Below, one piece after another: positions 20,931-30,690 of a stretch of DNA of 64,000 bases (position 1 is the first letter of the stretch; each line of letters starts with the position of its first letter). Location of the stretch: NCBI RefSeq assembly GCF_036588685.1, contig NC_086381.1, positions 69,013,436-69,077,435 on the forward strand. Reading direction: 5' to 3'. Position numbers and translations under genes: made by a program. This DNA comes from Mytilus trossulus (lineage: Eukaryota; Mollusca; Bivalvia; Mytilida; Mytilidae). Under the pieces are notes generated by a model, which made no database searches, was not told where the DNA came from, and saw only the letters and a list, made by a program, of their open reading frames with translations.

Positions 20931-21440
20931 TCACCATTTTGTGAAGTGGTTTGGATTGCACTCTGAACATGTTAAAAATCCCAGTTGGTTTTGATGGTCC
21001 GAACTGTATGGACAAGGGACGATGGAACATAATTCCGGGACGAAGTCACCAATCACGCTCGCCACGTCTTTTAGCTTTTCGTATTCTGCGGGCCGTAGAC
21101 AAATTCCCTTCTTGGTGGGGACGACTTCCGTGTTGTTGGGGGATATCCAGTGTTGACGAAGGTCCAAGCAAACGCTTTTGATCTGCACGGATGCGTAGAC
21201 ATTGCCCCCCAGATGAGATTGGTACACCCTCTTCTCCGCTAGGGCCTGGTCCAAAAACTCGAAATTGTCCACTAGTAGCTTCCATCTGTGCAGTGGAAGG
21301 CTGATCCCCTTTTTCGTTGGGATTAACTTTTCGTCCTTGAGCTCCCACTCTCTCACGTCTATACGAATTTCGTCGTTCCATTCAGTAGCTTGTACAAATC
21401 TCTTGTTTCCTAACTCTAAGTTACAACGTGCGCTCTCCAT
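20931..21440 (-). CDS. Two-domain PC4-like single-stranded-DNA-binding protein
   Basis: The frame is intact, with 169 residues. Two tandem regions (about 9-67 and 72-135) each follow the PC4/Sub1 fold pattern: a strand pair ending IDVREWEL or LDLRQHWI, a short loop, then PTKKGISLPLHRW or PTKKGICLRPAEY and a helix. PC4/Sub1 proteins bind single-stranded DNA and act as transcription coactivators. In a small viral-like element such a protein could protect replication intermediates, but that is inference. It is the first gene inside the right TIR and reads in the same direction as all the others. A Cys-containing tail (CSECNP) follows the second domain. Confidence 0.75.
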   Translation of the reverse strand: MESARCNLELGNKRFVQATEWNDEIRIDVREWELKDEKLIPTKKGISLPLHRWKLLVDNFEFLDQALAEKRVYQSHLGGNVYASVQIKSVCLDLRQHWISPNNTEVVPTKKGICLRPAEYEKLKDVASVIGDFVPELCSIVPCPYSSDHQNQLGFLTCSECNPNHFTKW

Positions 21441-21652
21441 CTGGACTGACTTGTGAATGATGCGAAGCTCAGAAAACTAAGTGTTGTATACACATTTTGA
21501 TGGATTTTGATAAGTGAATACATGACATGACCAAATAAGGATATATCCCATCCTTAGTGATTCATCACGGTCCCTTAGTCATAGGGTTCGCGTCCCTGAA
21601 GATCTAATCATTCCTGGTATGAATCATGGCACGTCACCAAATTTGGTAAGCT

Positions 21653-21835
21653 GGCATGGTATGAGACATAGGTTACGAGCGTCATGGCCTTATTAGGACT
21701 TCCAGCGTCCCTAGGCGTGAATCATTGACCTTTCACCCGTGACGTCACTTCCGGAGGCGGGGTTTCACCATATTTGGGTGCGCCACAGCCGCCACGCGTT
21801 TTTGGGGTGCCTAAAACTCCACTCTCGCTACTACT
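21653..21835 (-). repeat. Right TIR of the Polinton-like element
   Basis: It is the reverse complement of 17035-17215. It begins inward of GCATGGTATGAG at 21653 and ends CTACT at 21835. It lies about 210 bases upstream of the PC4-like gene, so it could hold that gene's promoter. Confidence 0.85.
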
Positions 21836-21869
21836 CCCCACTTTAGAAAATGTCTTGATCCGCCACTGG
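21836..21869 (-). mobile_element. Right half of the MITE interrupted by the Polinton-like element
   Basis: It resumes the MITE sequence at CCCCACTTTAGAAAAT and ends GATCCGCCACTG. Together with 16955-17034 it rebuilds the layout of the intact copies at 13108 and 15150, although the outer end of the left half is truncated. Confidence 0.75.
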
Positions 21870-21976
21870 ATATACAGTATCAAAGGAACAATATGGTGAA
21901 TTTTAGAGATTAATATTATTTTATGTACATGCATTTGAAATATTTAAGATATATTGTTTCGATTTTTTTAGTTCTA

Positions 21977-22149
21977 GGTTTCACGGTGACCTAGCTTCCA
22001 TTTTCGAAAACTGTGATTTAAATGCTAGTCTATTAGAGGGATATTTCCTTTTCATTGGTTGTAGATATGGAATCTTATTTTACCATGAAGTCAGATTTGA
22101 AAATGACTTGGGGAATGAAGATATTGTAAAGACTGAATGTCAGTTTTAG
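21977..22149 (+). CDS. Possible exon of an unidentified gene
   Basis: After an acceptor-like TTTTTTAG (ending about 21972) or TTCTAG, an open stretch reads FHGDLASIFENCDLNASLLE, then GYFLFIGCRYGILFYHEVRF, and reaches TAG at 22147-22149. The composition is protein-like and unlike the flanking repeats, but I do not recognise a family. It may continue to the terminal exon at 23447-23588 or end here. Confidence 0.4.
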
Positions 22150-22339
22150 TCTTATATATGTACTTTATAATTTTAGTCTTGCACGTACATAATTATGTGT
22201 ATATATATCACTGATTCAGTGGCAATGGTAAATAGACACTGACAAGTCTTAGATAATATTTTATAGTTTTGAATGTCAGTTTGTCCGTTGACTAAAATTA
22301 GGTGGAGGTTTGTGTGTTCTTATTTCCAACAGAGGTAAA

Positions 22340-22454
22340 CTCAACACATATCAATTGTACCACAAGAAAGTTTTAACCTGTGTATATATACTTAAAATAT
22401 GATAAAAAAAATCATGTCTTGATTGTACCACAAGAAAGTTTTAACCTGTGTATA
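22340..22454 (+). repeat. ~70 bp tandem duplication beside the TGTTCCGG element
   Basis: TTGTACCACAAGAAAGTTTT occurs at about 22357 and again at about 22424. The first copy runs on into TATACTTAAAATATG. In the second copy that continuation is displaced to 23402 onward by the inserted element, so the duplication predates the insertion. Confidence 0.7.
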
Positions 22455-23401
22455 TGTTCCGGACCATATGAGTATTTGGACCATACGCGTATGGTCATGA
22501 CCATATGCGTATACTCATATGGTCGGACCATATGAGTATGATACTCGTTTGGTTATTAACGGGTCGGACCATATGAGTATTTGGACCATATAGGTATTTG
22601 TTTTTCAATAATATGCATTAGAAAACTTTATAAAAACAATGATTTCTACATGCAATTGTATTATTTTCAATTTAAACAGGCCCAAACAAAACAAATTGAG
22701 GAACAAATCATGGAAACAAATCAAATAATTATGCCAAAGCTACTTTCCATCGCTAATAGTATTCTTGCTTGTATGCGTAGGGTGGCATTTACTTCCATAC
22801 GGTACCATAGCTTTTCTTTGGTCCTGGGTCATTCCGATGTGTCTACGATGTTTTTAAAAAGCTATAGATCTCCATGCAATATCGTAACAAGACTGAAGTA
22901 CATCATATCACCAGACAACTTAGAAAATTAAACTAGGGTCCTTGCGGGTTACGTCATTCATTTTTAAACTAGTATTAGTACAAAAATTCTATATGCACCG
23001 CTAAATAAATGCTAATTGTATAAAGTTTCAAAAGTAAGCAAATTATAAGACTCGAGATCTTTGTCCTGTCGACTTTTAAGTCAGTTTATAGTAAAACAAT
23101 TGATTTCTTGTGTAACATTTCATTAAGATATTTTTGGAAGTTATCTTCCCAGCATGGCAGGTTGACATTTTGCCATTCACTCGTAATAACACATCGAAAA
23201 ATGAACAAAAAAAATGTTTATACTGTTAGTTTTGATTTTTATAATAAACTGAATTACCGTGACAACTATAATTAAACCTGTTAATTACCCCGACCATACG
23301 CGTACGGTCGGACCATACGCGTATGGTCGGACCATATGAGTATATATCCATATGGTCATGACCATACGCGTATGGTCCAAATACTCATATGGTCCGGAAC
23401 A
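22455..23401. mobile_element. TGTTCCGG palindromic element, complete copy 1
   Basis: It starts TGTTCCGGACCATATGAG, ends in the exact reverse complement of that terminus, and is flanked by TATA on both sides (22451-22454 and 23402-23405). Subterminal DNA is a series of palindromes built on CATACGCGTATGG and CATATGAGTAT. The interior frame at 22581-22931 has no recognised domain. A second complete copy is at 61664-62678 and end fragments are at 15614 and 29930-30108. The TGT termini and 4 bp TA-rich duplications fit Ginger-type elements, among others. Confidence 0.8.
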
Positions 23402-23446
23402 TATATATACTTAAAATATGATAAAAAAAAATCATGTCTTTTTCAG

Positions 23447-23588
23447 GACTTCTGAATCCAACCATGTAGTATGGAATGTTTTTGAGAAGTGGTTTTGGTC
23501 GATGGATGTTAATGAAGGACCTGTAGTTCAAAGTATATCACTGAATTTAGCTCTTTGTCTAAGTGTATTATTGAATACTTTGCTTTGA
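23447..23588 (+). CDS. Terminal exon of an unidentified gene
   Basis: The acceptor TTTTTCAG ends at 23446 and TGA is at 23586-23588. The 46-codon exon enters in phase 2 and ends in a hydrophobic stretch (SLNLALCLSVLLNTLL), possibly a C-terminal membrane anchor. An AATAAA signal follows within 40 bases, which supports a real 3' end. I do not recognise the protein. The TGTTCCGG element sits only about 45 bases upstream of the acceptor. Confidence 0.55.
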
Positions 23589-23623
23589 GCTCAGTTCATT
23601 GTTATGCAAATCATTCTTTGTGA

Positions 23624-23629
23624 AATAAA
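23624..23629 (+). terminator. Polyadenylation signal AATAAA
   Basis: AATAAA lies 36 bases after the stop of the 23447-23588 exon, on the same strand. Confidence 0.6.
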
Positions 23630-24068
23630 GATTTGACAGAAAACTCTCATGTACAAGGATTTGTCAAAGTAGTATCACCTCTATTAACAATGTAAGTATT
23701 GGGGAGATAAAAGCATTCTATTTTGATTTGAACCAAACATATTATAGAAAAAAAAATTTTTTTACCCGAGAATGCTACTACCACTACTAGCAATATGATG
23801 CTAGGTTGTTTTAATACATCTGTACTAGCTGCCTACTGATGACTCGGTTCTGAGTGTAAATGGTCCTTCAACTATGCTGGGAAAAATTATAAGGCATATC
23901 TAGGCTTATCAATTTCTAAAACAATATTTCATTGTACATGTCTGAAATTTTTAAACAACCACAGAAATTTTTGCAGTTGAAATACATGTAGGTATCCTGT
24001 CGTCGTCTTCCCAAGACGGATGGTTTCCAGATAATAACTTCAGTATATGTAAAAAGGAAGCCTTAAAA

Positions 24069-24283
24069 TTATAACATACTGTGGATTCATTTATTTTCGT
24101 GGGTACCAATTTTCGTGGATTAAAGAAAATTTGCATTTTCGTGGATATTTAATTTCGTGGTTTTGCCGAAGTCTGCATACAAGCCTATAGAAAATTTGTT
24201 AATCATTGAACATTTAATTTCGTGGTTAGACTCTACCCACGAAAGCCACGAAAATTGGTATCCAAAGAATAATAATGAATAGT
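24069..24283. mobile_element. TGGATTCATT-type MITE
   Basis: The imperfect inverted ends are ACTGTGGATTCATTTATTTTCGTGG (partial) and, from the right, TTCATTATTATTCTTTGGATACC. The interior has repeated TTTCGTGG units on both strands (about eight). I recognise this repeat type from bivalve sequence. The superfamily is uncertain, possibly Tc1/mariner. Confidence 0.5.
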
Positions 24284-26630
24284 AATATTAATAATCATAA
24301 AAGGAAGCTTGGGATTGTTTTGAGGGGGCTATATATAATCCCTAAGGTTTAGGAATAAGGGTTCCAAAGGTGACCAAAACAAGCATTAATCTAGTGTCCG
24401 TACAAAAAGTCGGGTATAAGTATTTCAATTGTTCTGAAATTGTTCCATAATATTGAATACCATAAGTAGAAGGTTGAGGTCTATTTTGTGGGTTATGGGG
24501 CAAACAGTCTAGGAATTAAGGGCCAAAAACAAACATTTTTGTAGATTCCAGACAATAAATTGGAGTTATTTCTTTGTCCAGAATGGTTGTTGAATTACCT
24601 AAAACCAATGCTTTATGAAATCTTCTTTAAAAATTGGAGTTTAGATTTCTCTGTCCAGAATAGTAGTTGAATCAACTTAAAATAATGCTATACATGTATA
24701 TACAATATACAATGCAAATTCACTTTACTACCAACTGATAAATTTAAGCAGTCTTTAATAGCCATTCAGTGATTACAAGCACGTTGATTATCATTCTAGG
24801 GTTATGCCCTTTCACAAATGGAAAAAATTCTCAAGTTTGTCTCAACTAAATTTAGTGAAATGTGTATATAATGCTTATTACCTCTAAACTCAGTGTAAGT
24901 TCAATTTTTGGCAGCTTCACTTTATGTACCTTTTTAACGTTATATGCTAGCGGTGGCATCATCACCATGACTGTATGACATTTATTTTTTAATACTTTAT
25001 GTTTTATTAAAATGAGTAGTTGAATAATTATTGTTGCAAACTCCATTAGAAATTTGATTTGAGATAATTTTTATATGACCGCAAAAATTGAAAACTTTTT
25101 GGTTGTATATTGGTATCACGTTGGCGTCATCGTCTTCATCCAAAGACATTTGGTTTTCGCACTCTAACTTAAGTAAAAGTCAATAGAAATATATGAAATT
25201 TAGACACAAGGTTTATGACCATGAAAGGAAGGCTGAGATTGATTTTGGGTATTTTGGTCTCAACAGTTTAGGAATAAGGGCCCAAATTAGCATTGTTCTT
25301 GGTTTTTGCTCTATAACTCAAGTATTAGTAAACAGAAATCTATGATATTGTAACATAAGGTCTATGGCCACACAAGGAGGGTTGGAATAGATTTTGGTAG
25401 TTTTAGTCCCAACAGTGTAGGATTTAGGAACCAAAAACAGATCCCAAATAAGCATTTTTCTTGTTTTTTTCAACAATACCTTTAGCATAAGTTAATAGAA
25501 ATCTATAAAGGTTTATGACCACAAAAGGAAGGTTTGTATAATTTTTGGGAGTTTTGGTCCCAAGGAATAAGGGGCCAAAATTAAACTTTGTTTGCCTTCA
25601 TAAAAAAAATGAATTATTGTGCTTCTTTGATATGCCAAATCTAACCGTGTTAAGATCTTAATTTTTGGTTCTGTTTTTAAATTGATCTACATTATGGTCC
25701 AAAATTAAAATTAGCTTGATTTTAACAAAAATTGATTTTTTGGGGTTCTTTGATATGGTGAGTCTTAATGAGTTTTTGATTATGGGCTCAGTTTTCAAGA
25801 TGGTGCCAATCGGGGTCAAAAATTATTATACTAAGTATTGTGCAATAGAAAGAAATTTTCAATTGCACAGTATTCTGCAATAGCAAGAAATCTTTAATTG
25901 CACAGTATTGTTCAATAGCAAGAAATGCTCAATTGCATGTAGTATTGCACAAAAGCATGAAATCTGCAATTGCACAGTATTGTGCAATACCAAGAAATTT
26001 TTAATTGCACTGTATTGCACAATAGCAAGAAATATCTTATTGCACAATATTGCGCAATAGCAAGAAATTTTCAATTGCACAGTATTGCCAATAGCCAGGA
26101 ATATTCAATTGCACAGTATTGTCCCGTTTTCAAATTGGTCTACATTAAGATCCAAAGGGTCAAAAATTGAACTTTGTTATTCAACAAAAATTGAATATAT
26201 GGGGTTCTTTAATATGCAGAATCTAACCGTGTATTTAGATTTTTAATATTTGGGTCCGGTTATCAAATTGGTCCACATGGAGGTCTAACGGGTCTAAAAT
26301 TAAACAATTGATTACATCAAAAATTTAATTCTTTGGGTTCTATGATATTCTGAATCTAACCATGTACAAATGTATTTAGATTTTGGATATTGGACCAAAA
26401 TAGGTAAATGTCCAATCTAAAATTTTTAAGTTGAATTTCTTTAGACCACATTCAATCTGTGTCAGAAACCTATGTTGTGTCAACTATTTAACCACAATCC
26501 AAATTCAGAGCTGTATCCAGCTTGAATGTTGTGTCCATACTAGCTCCAACCGTTCAGATTTCCACCTCTGCAGTCGTATAATGCAGCACCCTGCGGAGTA
26601 TCTGTTCCATTCATTTGTTATTTCTTAATT
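24284..26630 (+). repeat. Interspersed repeat family B, long copy
   Basis: A long, diverged block with recurring phrases: TTTGGTTTTCGCACTCTAAC near 25150, repeated GTTTTGGTCCCAA-like motifs, TATGCCAAATCTAACCGTG, and the tail GTGTCAGAAACCTATGTTG followed by TGTTGTGTCCATAC. Short copies of the tail are at 7185-7560 and 13640-14170. It may be the 3' part of a retroelement or a large non-autonomous element. No coding frame supports either. Confidence 0.5.
25845..26130. repeat. ~35 bp tandem array inside family B
   Basis: About eight units on the pattern CAATAGCAAGAAATNTTCAATTGCACAGTATTG. Each contains the palindrome CAATTG and the near-palindrome TATTGTGCAATA. The unit length is not a multiple of three. 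Confidence 0.75.
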
Positions 26631-27781
26631 TGTGTGAATTAACATTGTTACAGTAAATGTTAATTACTACACTTGCATACCACAACAAATACTGTATTGG
26701 TACATGTATCACTTATATTTGTATCCATATAACAAAACAAAAAATGAAAAGGAATAATTTTGCAATACCTTTTGAGTACTAAATAGCTTTTTAGGTATTT
26801 AGACATATTAAGACTTATTAAGTAGATGTTGATGATATCTGCTTGACATGCTTCAAATTCGATCAGATTACTTTTGGAGCAGTTATGAGTCTTTGAAGCA
26901 TGCTCACAAAGGTTCTTTTGGTGAAATCATTTTTATATTGGTCAAAATTTGTCTTTGCTTCGACCAGCTTTGGAGGAGATGTAAATAATTGATATAAATC
27001 AGCACAGAGGTTTACTTCCTATCTTATTTAGCTCCAATAATCATGTCAGACATAAGCCATTGTCATTACTTAAAACCAATAAATGTATTCTAATCTGAGG
27101 AAGAAATTCGACATTTTAACAAAACAATTTACTAATGATACTGACGATCCACCACAAAGTAATGTAAATAGAACCATACCAATAGTAAGCAAATACATAT
27201 AAAAAAGATGAGGTATGATTGCCAATGCGACAATTCTCCACAAGAGACCAAATCGACACAGAAATTAACAATTGCTCTCCCAGCTACAAAATGTATCCAA
27301 AACCGAAGATGTAGAACATGTTCTATCATAATCATTTGGTAACTAATGTAATTACTGTCTCCCCATGTCTGTATTGAACATAAAAAATTTCAAATAAATA
27401 ACACTCCTAATGCTCAGATCGGTTGTCACCGTGCAACACCAAGTAACAAGTTATTAACACCATATAGGAAAAACATAGAACTTTATTGTCATAAGACACT
27501 GTCAAACATCCAAACATACTATCCACACTCATCTGTGTCCACACTTGTATGTATTTTACATATCACATACCAAGCCTTTTTATTTTTTTTTCTCTTTCCT
27601 CTACAATGTTCACATTAGATCTCCATTTTTTTTTGTGTTTTACAAGTACTTTATTAATATGTGTGTATGTTGCATAGGATTTTGTGCTTTGTTTTTTTTG
27701 TATGGCATGGACCTTTACAAAACGAGGTTCTTAAGTTGCCATCATAATTTAGAATTAATCCTTGATCTTCTTATATTATAG
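26631..27781. other. Mostly featureless, one reversed repeat
   Basis: AT-rich sequence. At about 27195-27320 a minus-strand interspersed repeat is visible (GATTGCCAATGCGACAATTC and CACAAGAGACCAAATCGACA); its relative reads on the plus strand at 28725-28915. Nothing coding was seen before the exon at 27782. Confidence 0.4.
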
Positions 27782-28254
27782 TCACTCCAGACGAAAGCAT
27801 TAGCGGTCGGCAAGTTGAGGAATTCTTCCCTCCTAGTCGAGGATTGGATCGTCCTCCTACGCTTGGCAATGAAGTTTCCTTGGAAGAACATAATGAAACA
27901 CAAAATTGTCAGAGTTATCCGGCCCAATATGCTCCAACCAGTATGGTTCAACATTCTCAGACCGGTCCAAGATTTCCCCTAGGTCCATGGACAAACCAGA
28001 ATCAGCAGTTTAAGAGATATTCAGAACAGACCTATGTTCCAACACAACCTTCTCCTACTCCAAGTGTATCGGTTCGTCTTCGTCCTTCCACTCCTGAGTT
28101 TACAGTAAAATATCCACAACATGGTCTCAGGATTATAAATCAACAACCTCCGTCTTATGAGGAATCAATCAGGCACTATTTTCCTCGGAGGCAAAGTAAT
28201 CCGTCGGCACGTTGTCATCTATCAACCTCCAAGTCATCAGAAGGAAGGGTCTGA
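27782..28254 (+). CDS. Terminal exon of an unidentified gene with PPSY motif
   Basis: The acceptor TTATATTATAG ends at 27781. The frame is open from 27784 to TGA at 28252-28254 (156 residues). The product is Pro/Ser/Gln-rich and looks disordered. It carries QQPPSYEESIRHYFP, a PPxY-type motif that binds WW domains such as those of Nedd4-family ligases. Tails like this occur on many membrane receptors and adaptors. The frame is intact over more than 470 bases and the codon use is unlike the repeats, which supports a real exon. I could not place upstream exons. It might belong with 21977-23588, but the polyadenylation signal at 23624 argues against that. Confidence 0.6.
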
Positions 28255-28500
28255 TGAGGGCCCTCATGGGGTTTTTGATTATGTGATTACTTGGCCGTTT
28301 TTTTAATGATTATTTTATTATTAAGCCAAATATTTCATGATTATTTGATTACCTAGGACTGTATTTTTAGTTTATGATTATTTGATTACTTAAGATAAGC
28401 AAATATTTAATGATTATGTGATTATATTGACAAAAAAATGGTGATTATGTGATTACTAGGACCCCCCCCCCCCCCCCCCCCCATGAGGGGCCTCTCTGAT
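28255..28500. repeat. Degenerate TGATTATNTGATTAC repeats and a poly-C run
   Basis: Five or more spaced copies of GATTATTTGATTAC-like phrases lie between 28275 and 28455, followed by about 23 cytosines at 28460-28482. The flanking CCCTCATGGGG and CCATGAGGGGC are inverted to each other, so the block is probably a small transposon inserted right after the PPSY exon. Confidence 0.55.
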
Positions 28501-28724
28501 GGGTCTGTTGTAAGTATTAATGATAATAATTTGTTATGTAACTAACAGTCCTGCTAACAAATCCTTATTGTCAGATATATGTTCTGATGGTACAGAGGTG
28601 GGGGAGCGACTAATATTAGCTAAAAGTGTTAGCATTGGGAAAATCCTCTTGTTGCATCTTAATGCTATAACAAAACTATTTCTAATGTGCACACAGAGAA
28701 ACTGTGTCTAAAAAGACTGGACTT

Positions 28725-28915
28725 TAAGGTCGTTAGTTTTCTCGTTTGAATTGTTTTTCATTGTCTTATCGGGGCATTTTATAGCTGACTATGCGGTATG
28801 GGCTTTGCTCATTGTTGAAGGCCTTACGGTGACTTATAGTTGTTAATGTCTGTGTCATTTTGGTCTTTTGTGGATAGTTGTCTCCTTTACAATCATACCA
28901 CATCTTCTTTTTTAT
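28725..28915 (+). repeat. Interspersed repeat, family A relative
   Basis: GTTAGTTTTCTCGTTTGAAT, GACTATGCGGTATGGGCTT, GGCCTTACGGTGAC and ACCACATCTTC occur in order, as at 10440-10640. Its minus-strand relatives are at 27195 and 58890. Confidence 0.6.
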
Positions 28916-29127
28916 ATGGACGCATAAAGCACAAAATTACGAAAATAGGAAAAGAAATAAAATATGTGTGAAAATTAAAATGAGCAATTCACATACTGGA
29001 CAAAGTCTGTGTACCACTTTAATACTTTTGAACAGCTAGAACTCCTCCGAAAACATTCGATATCTCATTAAAATATTTATCAAGTGTGTTGGAGGATACA
29101 TTTTTCATCAGTATTAAAAAAAAAAAA

Positions 29128-29775
29128 GATAAAACAAATATTCTTCTACTCTTTTTTTTTGTGTTAATAATTGGCTTCGTTTCAATCTTATTTGTTAAAT
29201 CTTTTACTTAAATACGTGAAACAGATAAGATAACATAATAGAATATTGTTTTCTACATAGTTATAGATCATTTTGGGGTGTTTTCCGGTGTTTTGTTGTT
29301 TTAGGTGGTAAGCGGTGCTGTTCGGAGGTGAACCGACTTACAGAGAGATCATCACCATTCCCATGCTTCGACCCTTTTATAATAGAATTACATCCTGTTA
29401 AACCAACAGGCTTTCCAAGTATATGTAAATTACAATGTGTCAAGCAATGTTTTATTTTCAAAGACAACAAAACTATCCGGGCATTTTTGTGCCAAAAATA
29501 ATTAAAAAAAAACAAAACATAAAAGGGTCGAAGCATGGGAATGGTACTGATCTCTCGTTAAGTCGGTTCACCTCCGAACAGCACCACTTAACACCTAAAT
29601 CAACAAAACACCGGAAAACACCCCAAAATGATTTATAACTATGAAGAACACAATATTCTATTATGTTATCTTATCTGTTTCACGTATTTTAGTAAAAGAT
29701 TTAACAAATAAGATCGAAACCAAACCAATAATTAACACCAAAAAGGAGTAGAAAAATAAGTGTGTTTGTTTTATC
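29128..29775. mobile_element. Foldback element, ~240 bp inverted arms
   Basis: The left arm (29128-29380) runs from GATAAAACAAA through AACAGATAAGATAACATAAT to GTCGAAGCATGGGAATGG-type sequence in reverse. The right arm (29520-29775) is its reverse complement with few mismatches. The loop is about 140 bp. The frames across both arms read the same peptide from opposite strands, a consequence of the palindrome. A possible AGTATT flank duplication is weak. Confidence 0.8.
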
Positions 29776-29929
29776 GGAAGTATTTGACAATGATAAGATG
29801 TCACAACTATAGGTACTTGGGGACAGGATAATTTTTTGCCCTCCCCCTTTTTCCATTATTGTTGGGGTTTTCTGTATCATAAAAACATACATATTCAGAA
29901 ATAGCTTGTAATATATAATAAAATTACAT

Positions 29930-30108
29930 TTTAGTGACGTAACAACCAGAAGGGTCACACCAAATGAAGAGTTTAAAAGTATACGTGTTGATAACCCCGA
30001 CCATACGCGTACGGTCCGACCATACGCGTATGGTCGGACCATATGAGTATATATCCATATGGTAATGACCATACGCGTATGGTCCAGATACTCATATGGT
30101 CCGGAACA
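29930..30108. mobile_element. Right-end fragment of the TGTTCCGG element
   Basis: It matches the last ~180 bases of the 61664-62678 copy, from GACGTAACAACCAGAAGGG through the GACCATACGCGTACGG palindromes to the terminus CCGGAACA, with TATA following. No left end is present. Confidence 0.7.
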
Positions 30109-30431
30109 TATATAAAGGCGTCGTCTGAAAGTTACACAAGGAACATTCTTTACTTATATAAAGTTTGAAGTTAAAGGTTTCCACATACTAAGTAAATGGA
30201 CACTAACACCTATAAAAAGCAAGCCCTATATCTAATGCTTAACCCTTCCTACCTTTCTTTTAAGTCTACGTATACTTTTTAGTCATATACTTGTATTTAA
30301 CAAGCATATAACTCACATTAGCAATATGTTTCTCAACAAATGAATCAATGCTACAAAGCATTGATGCAATATTTGTATTTGATGTAGCTGCTTTATGTCC
30401 AGCGACAAATACGTGTCATTATCGCTATTTT

Positions 30432-30690
30432 GTGCATTTTTCCTTTGATCTTTTTTTGTGATAATTTTCATATCATGCTTCTCGCTTGAGATGGAACAAT
30501 TATCACTAGAAACTAAGGAGGCCACGTGCGTTGCTAACGAAATTGACATTGAAATTGACAACGTCGTCATAGGTAAAATAGCGATAAACAGATTATCATT
30601 GGTCATCTCAACTCGATTGCTTTTCTCACTTTCGCTGTACCAGCTCAAGCGAGAAAATCAATCTCGTTGAGATAATCAACGATAATCTAT
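30432..30690. repeat. Interspersed repeat shared with the window end
   Basis: TTTGTGCATTTTTCCTTTGA recurs at 63955-63980, after a YIDD reverse-transcriptase remnant. The rest (CTGTACCAGCTCAAGCGAG and ATCTCGTTGAGATAATC) is a phrase I associate with mussel repeats. Confidence 0.4.

Larger units (their letters stand above)
17035..21835 (-). mobile_element. Compact Polinton/adintovirus-like element, 4.8 kb
   Basis: Inverted termini of about 180 bp begin AGTAGTATGGAGAGTGG on the left and, read inward, AGTAGTAGCGAGAGTGG on the right. They are flanked by CCCCAC duplications. All genes read on the minus strand, in order: PC4-like protein, C2H2 protein, putative penton-like protein, zinc-finger/packaging ATPase, adenain-like protease. 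Known Polintons (Mavericks) and adintoviruses share six-base duplications, inverted termini, an FtsK/HerA-type packaging ATPase, an adenain-like protease and jelly-roll capsid genes. No DNA polymerase B, retroviral-type integrase or major capsid gene is visible here, and standard Polintons are 15-20 kb. The copy is decayed: the ATPase region carries several breaks. Confidence 0.8.

Noticed and set aside
22581..22931. 116-residue frame inside the TGTTCCGG element as a transposase
   Set aside because: No recognisable domain, and the equivalent frame is not open in the copy at 61664-62678.
29261..29638. Two similar frames on opposite strands (91 and 67 residues)
   Set aside because: Same sequence read from the two arms of the foldback element.
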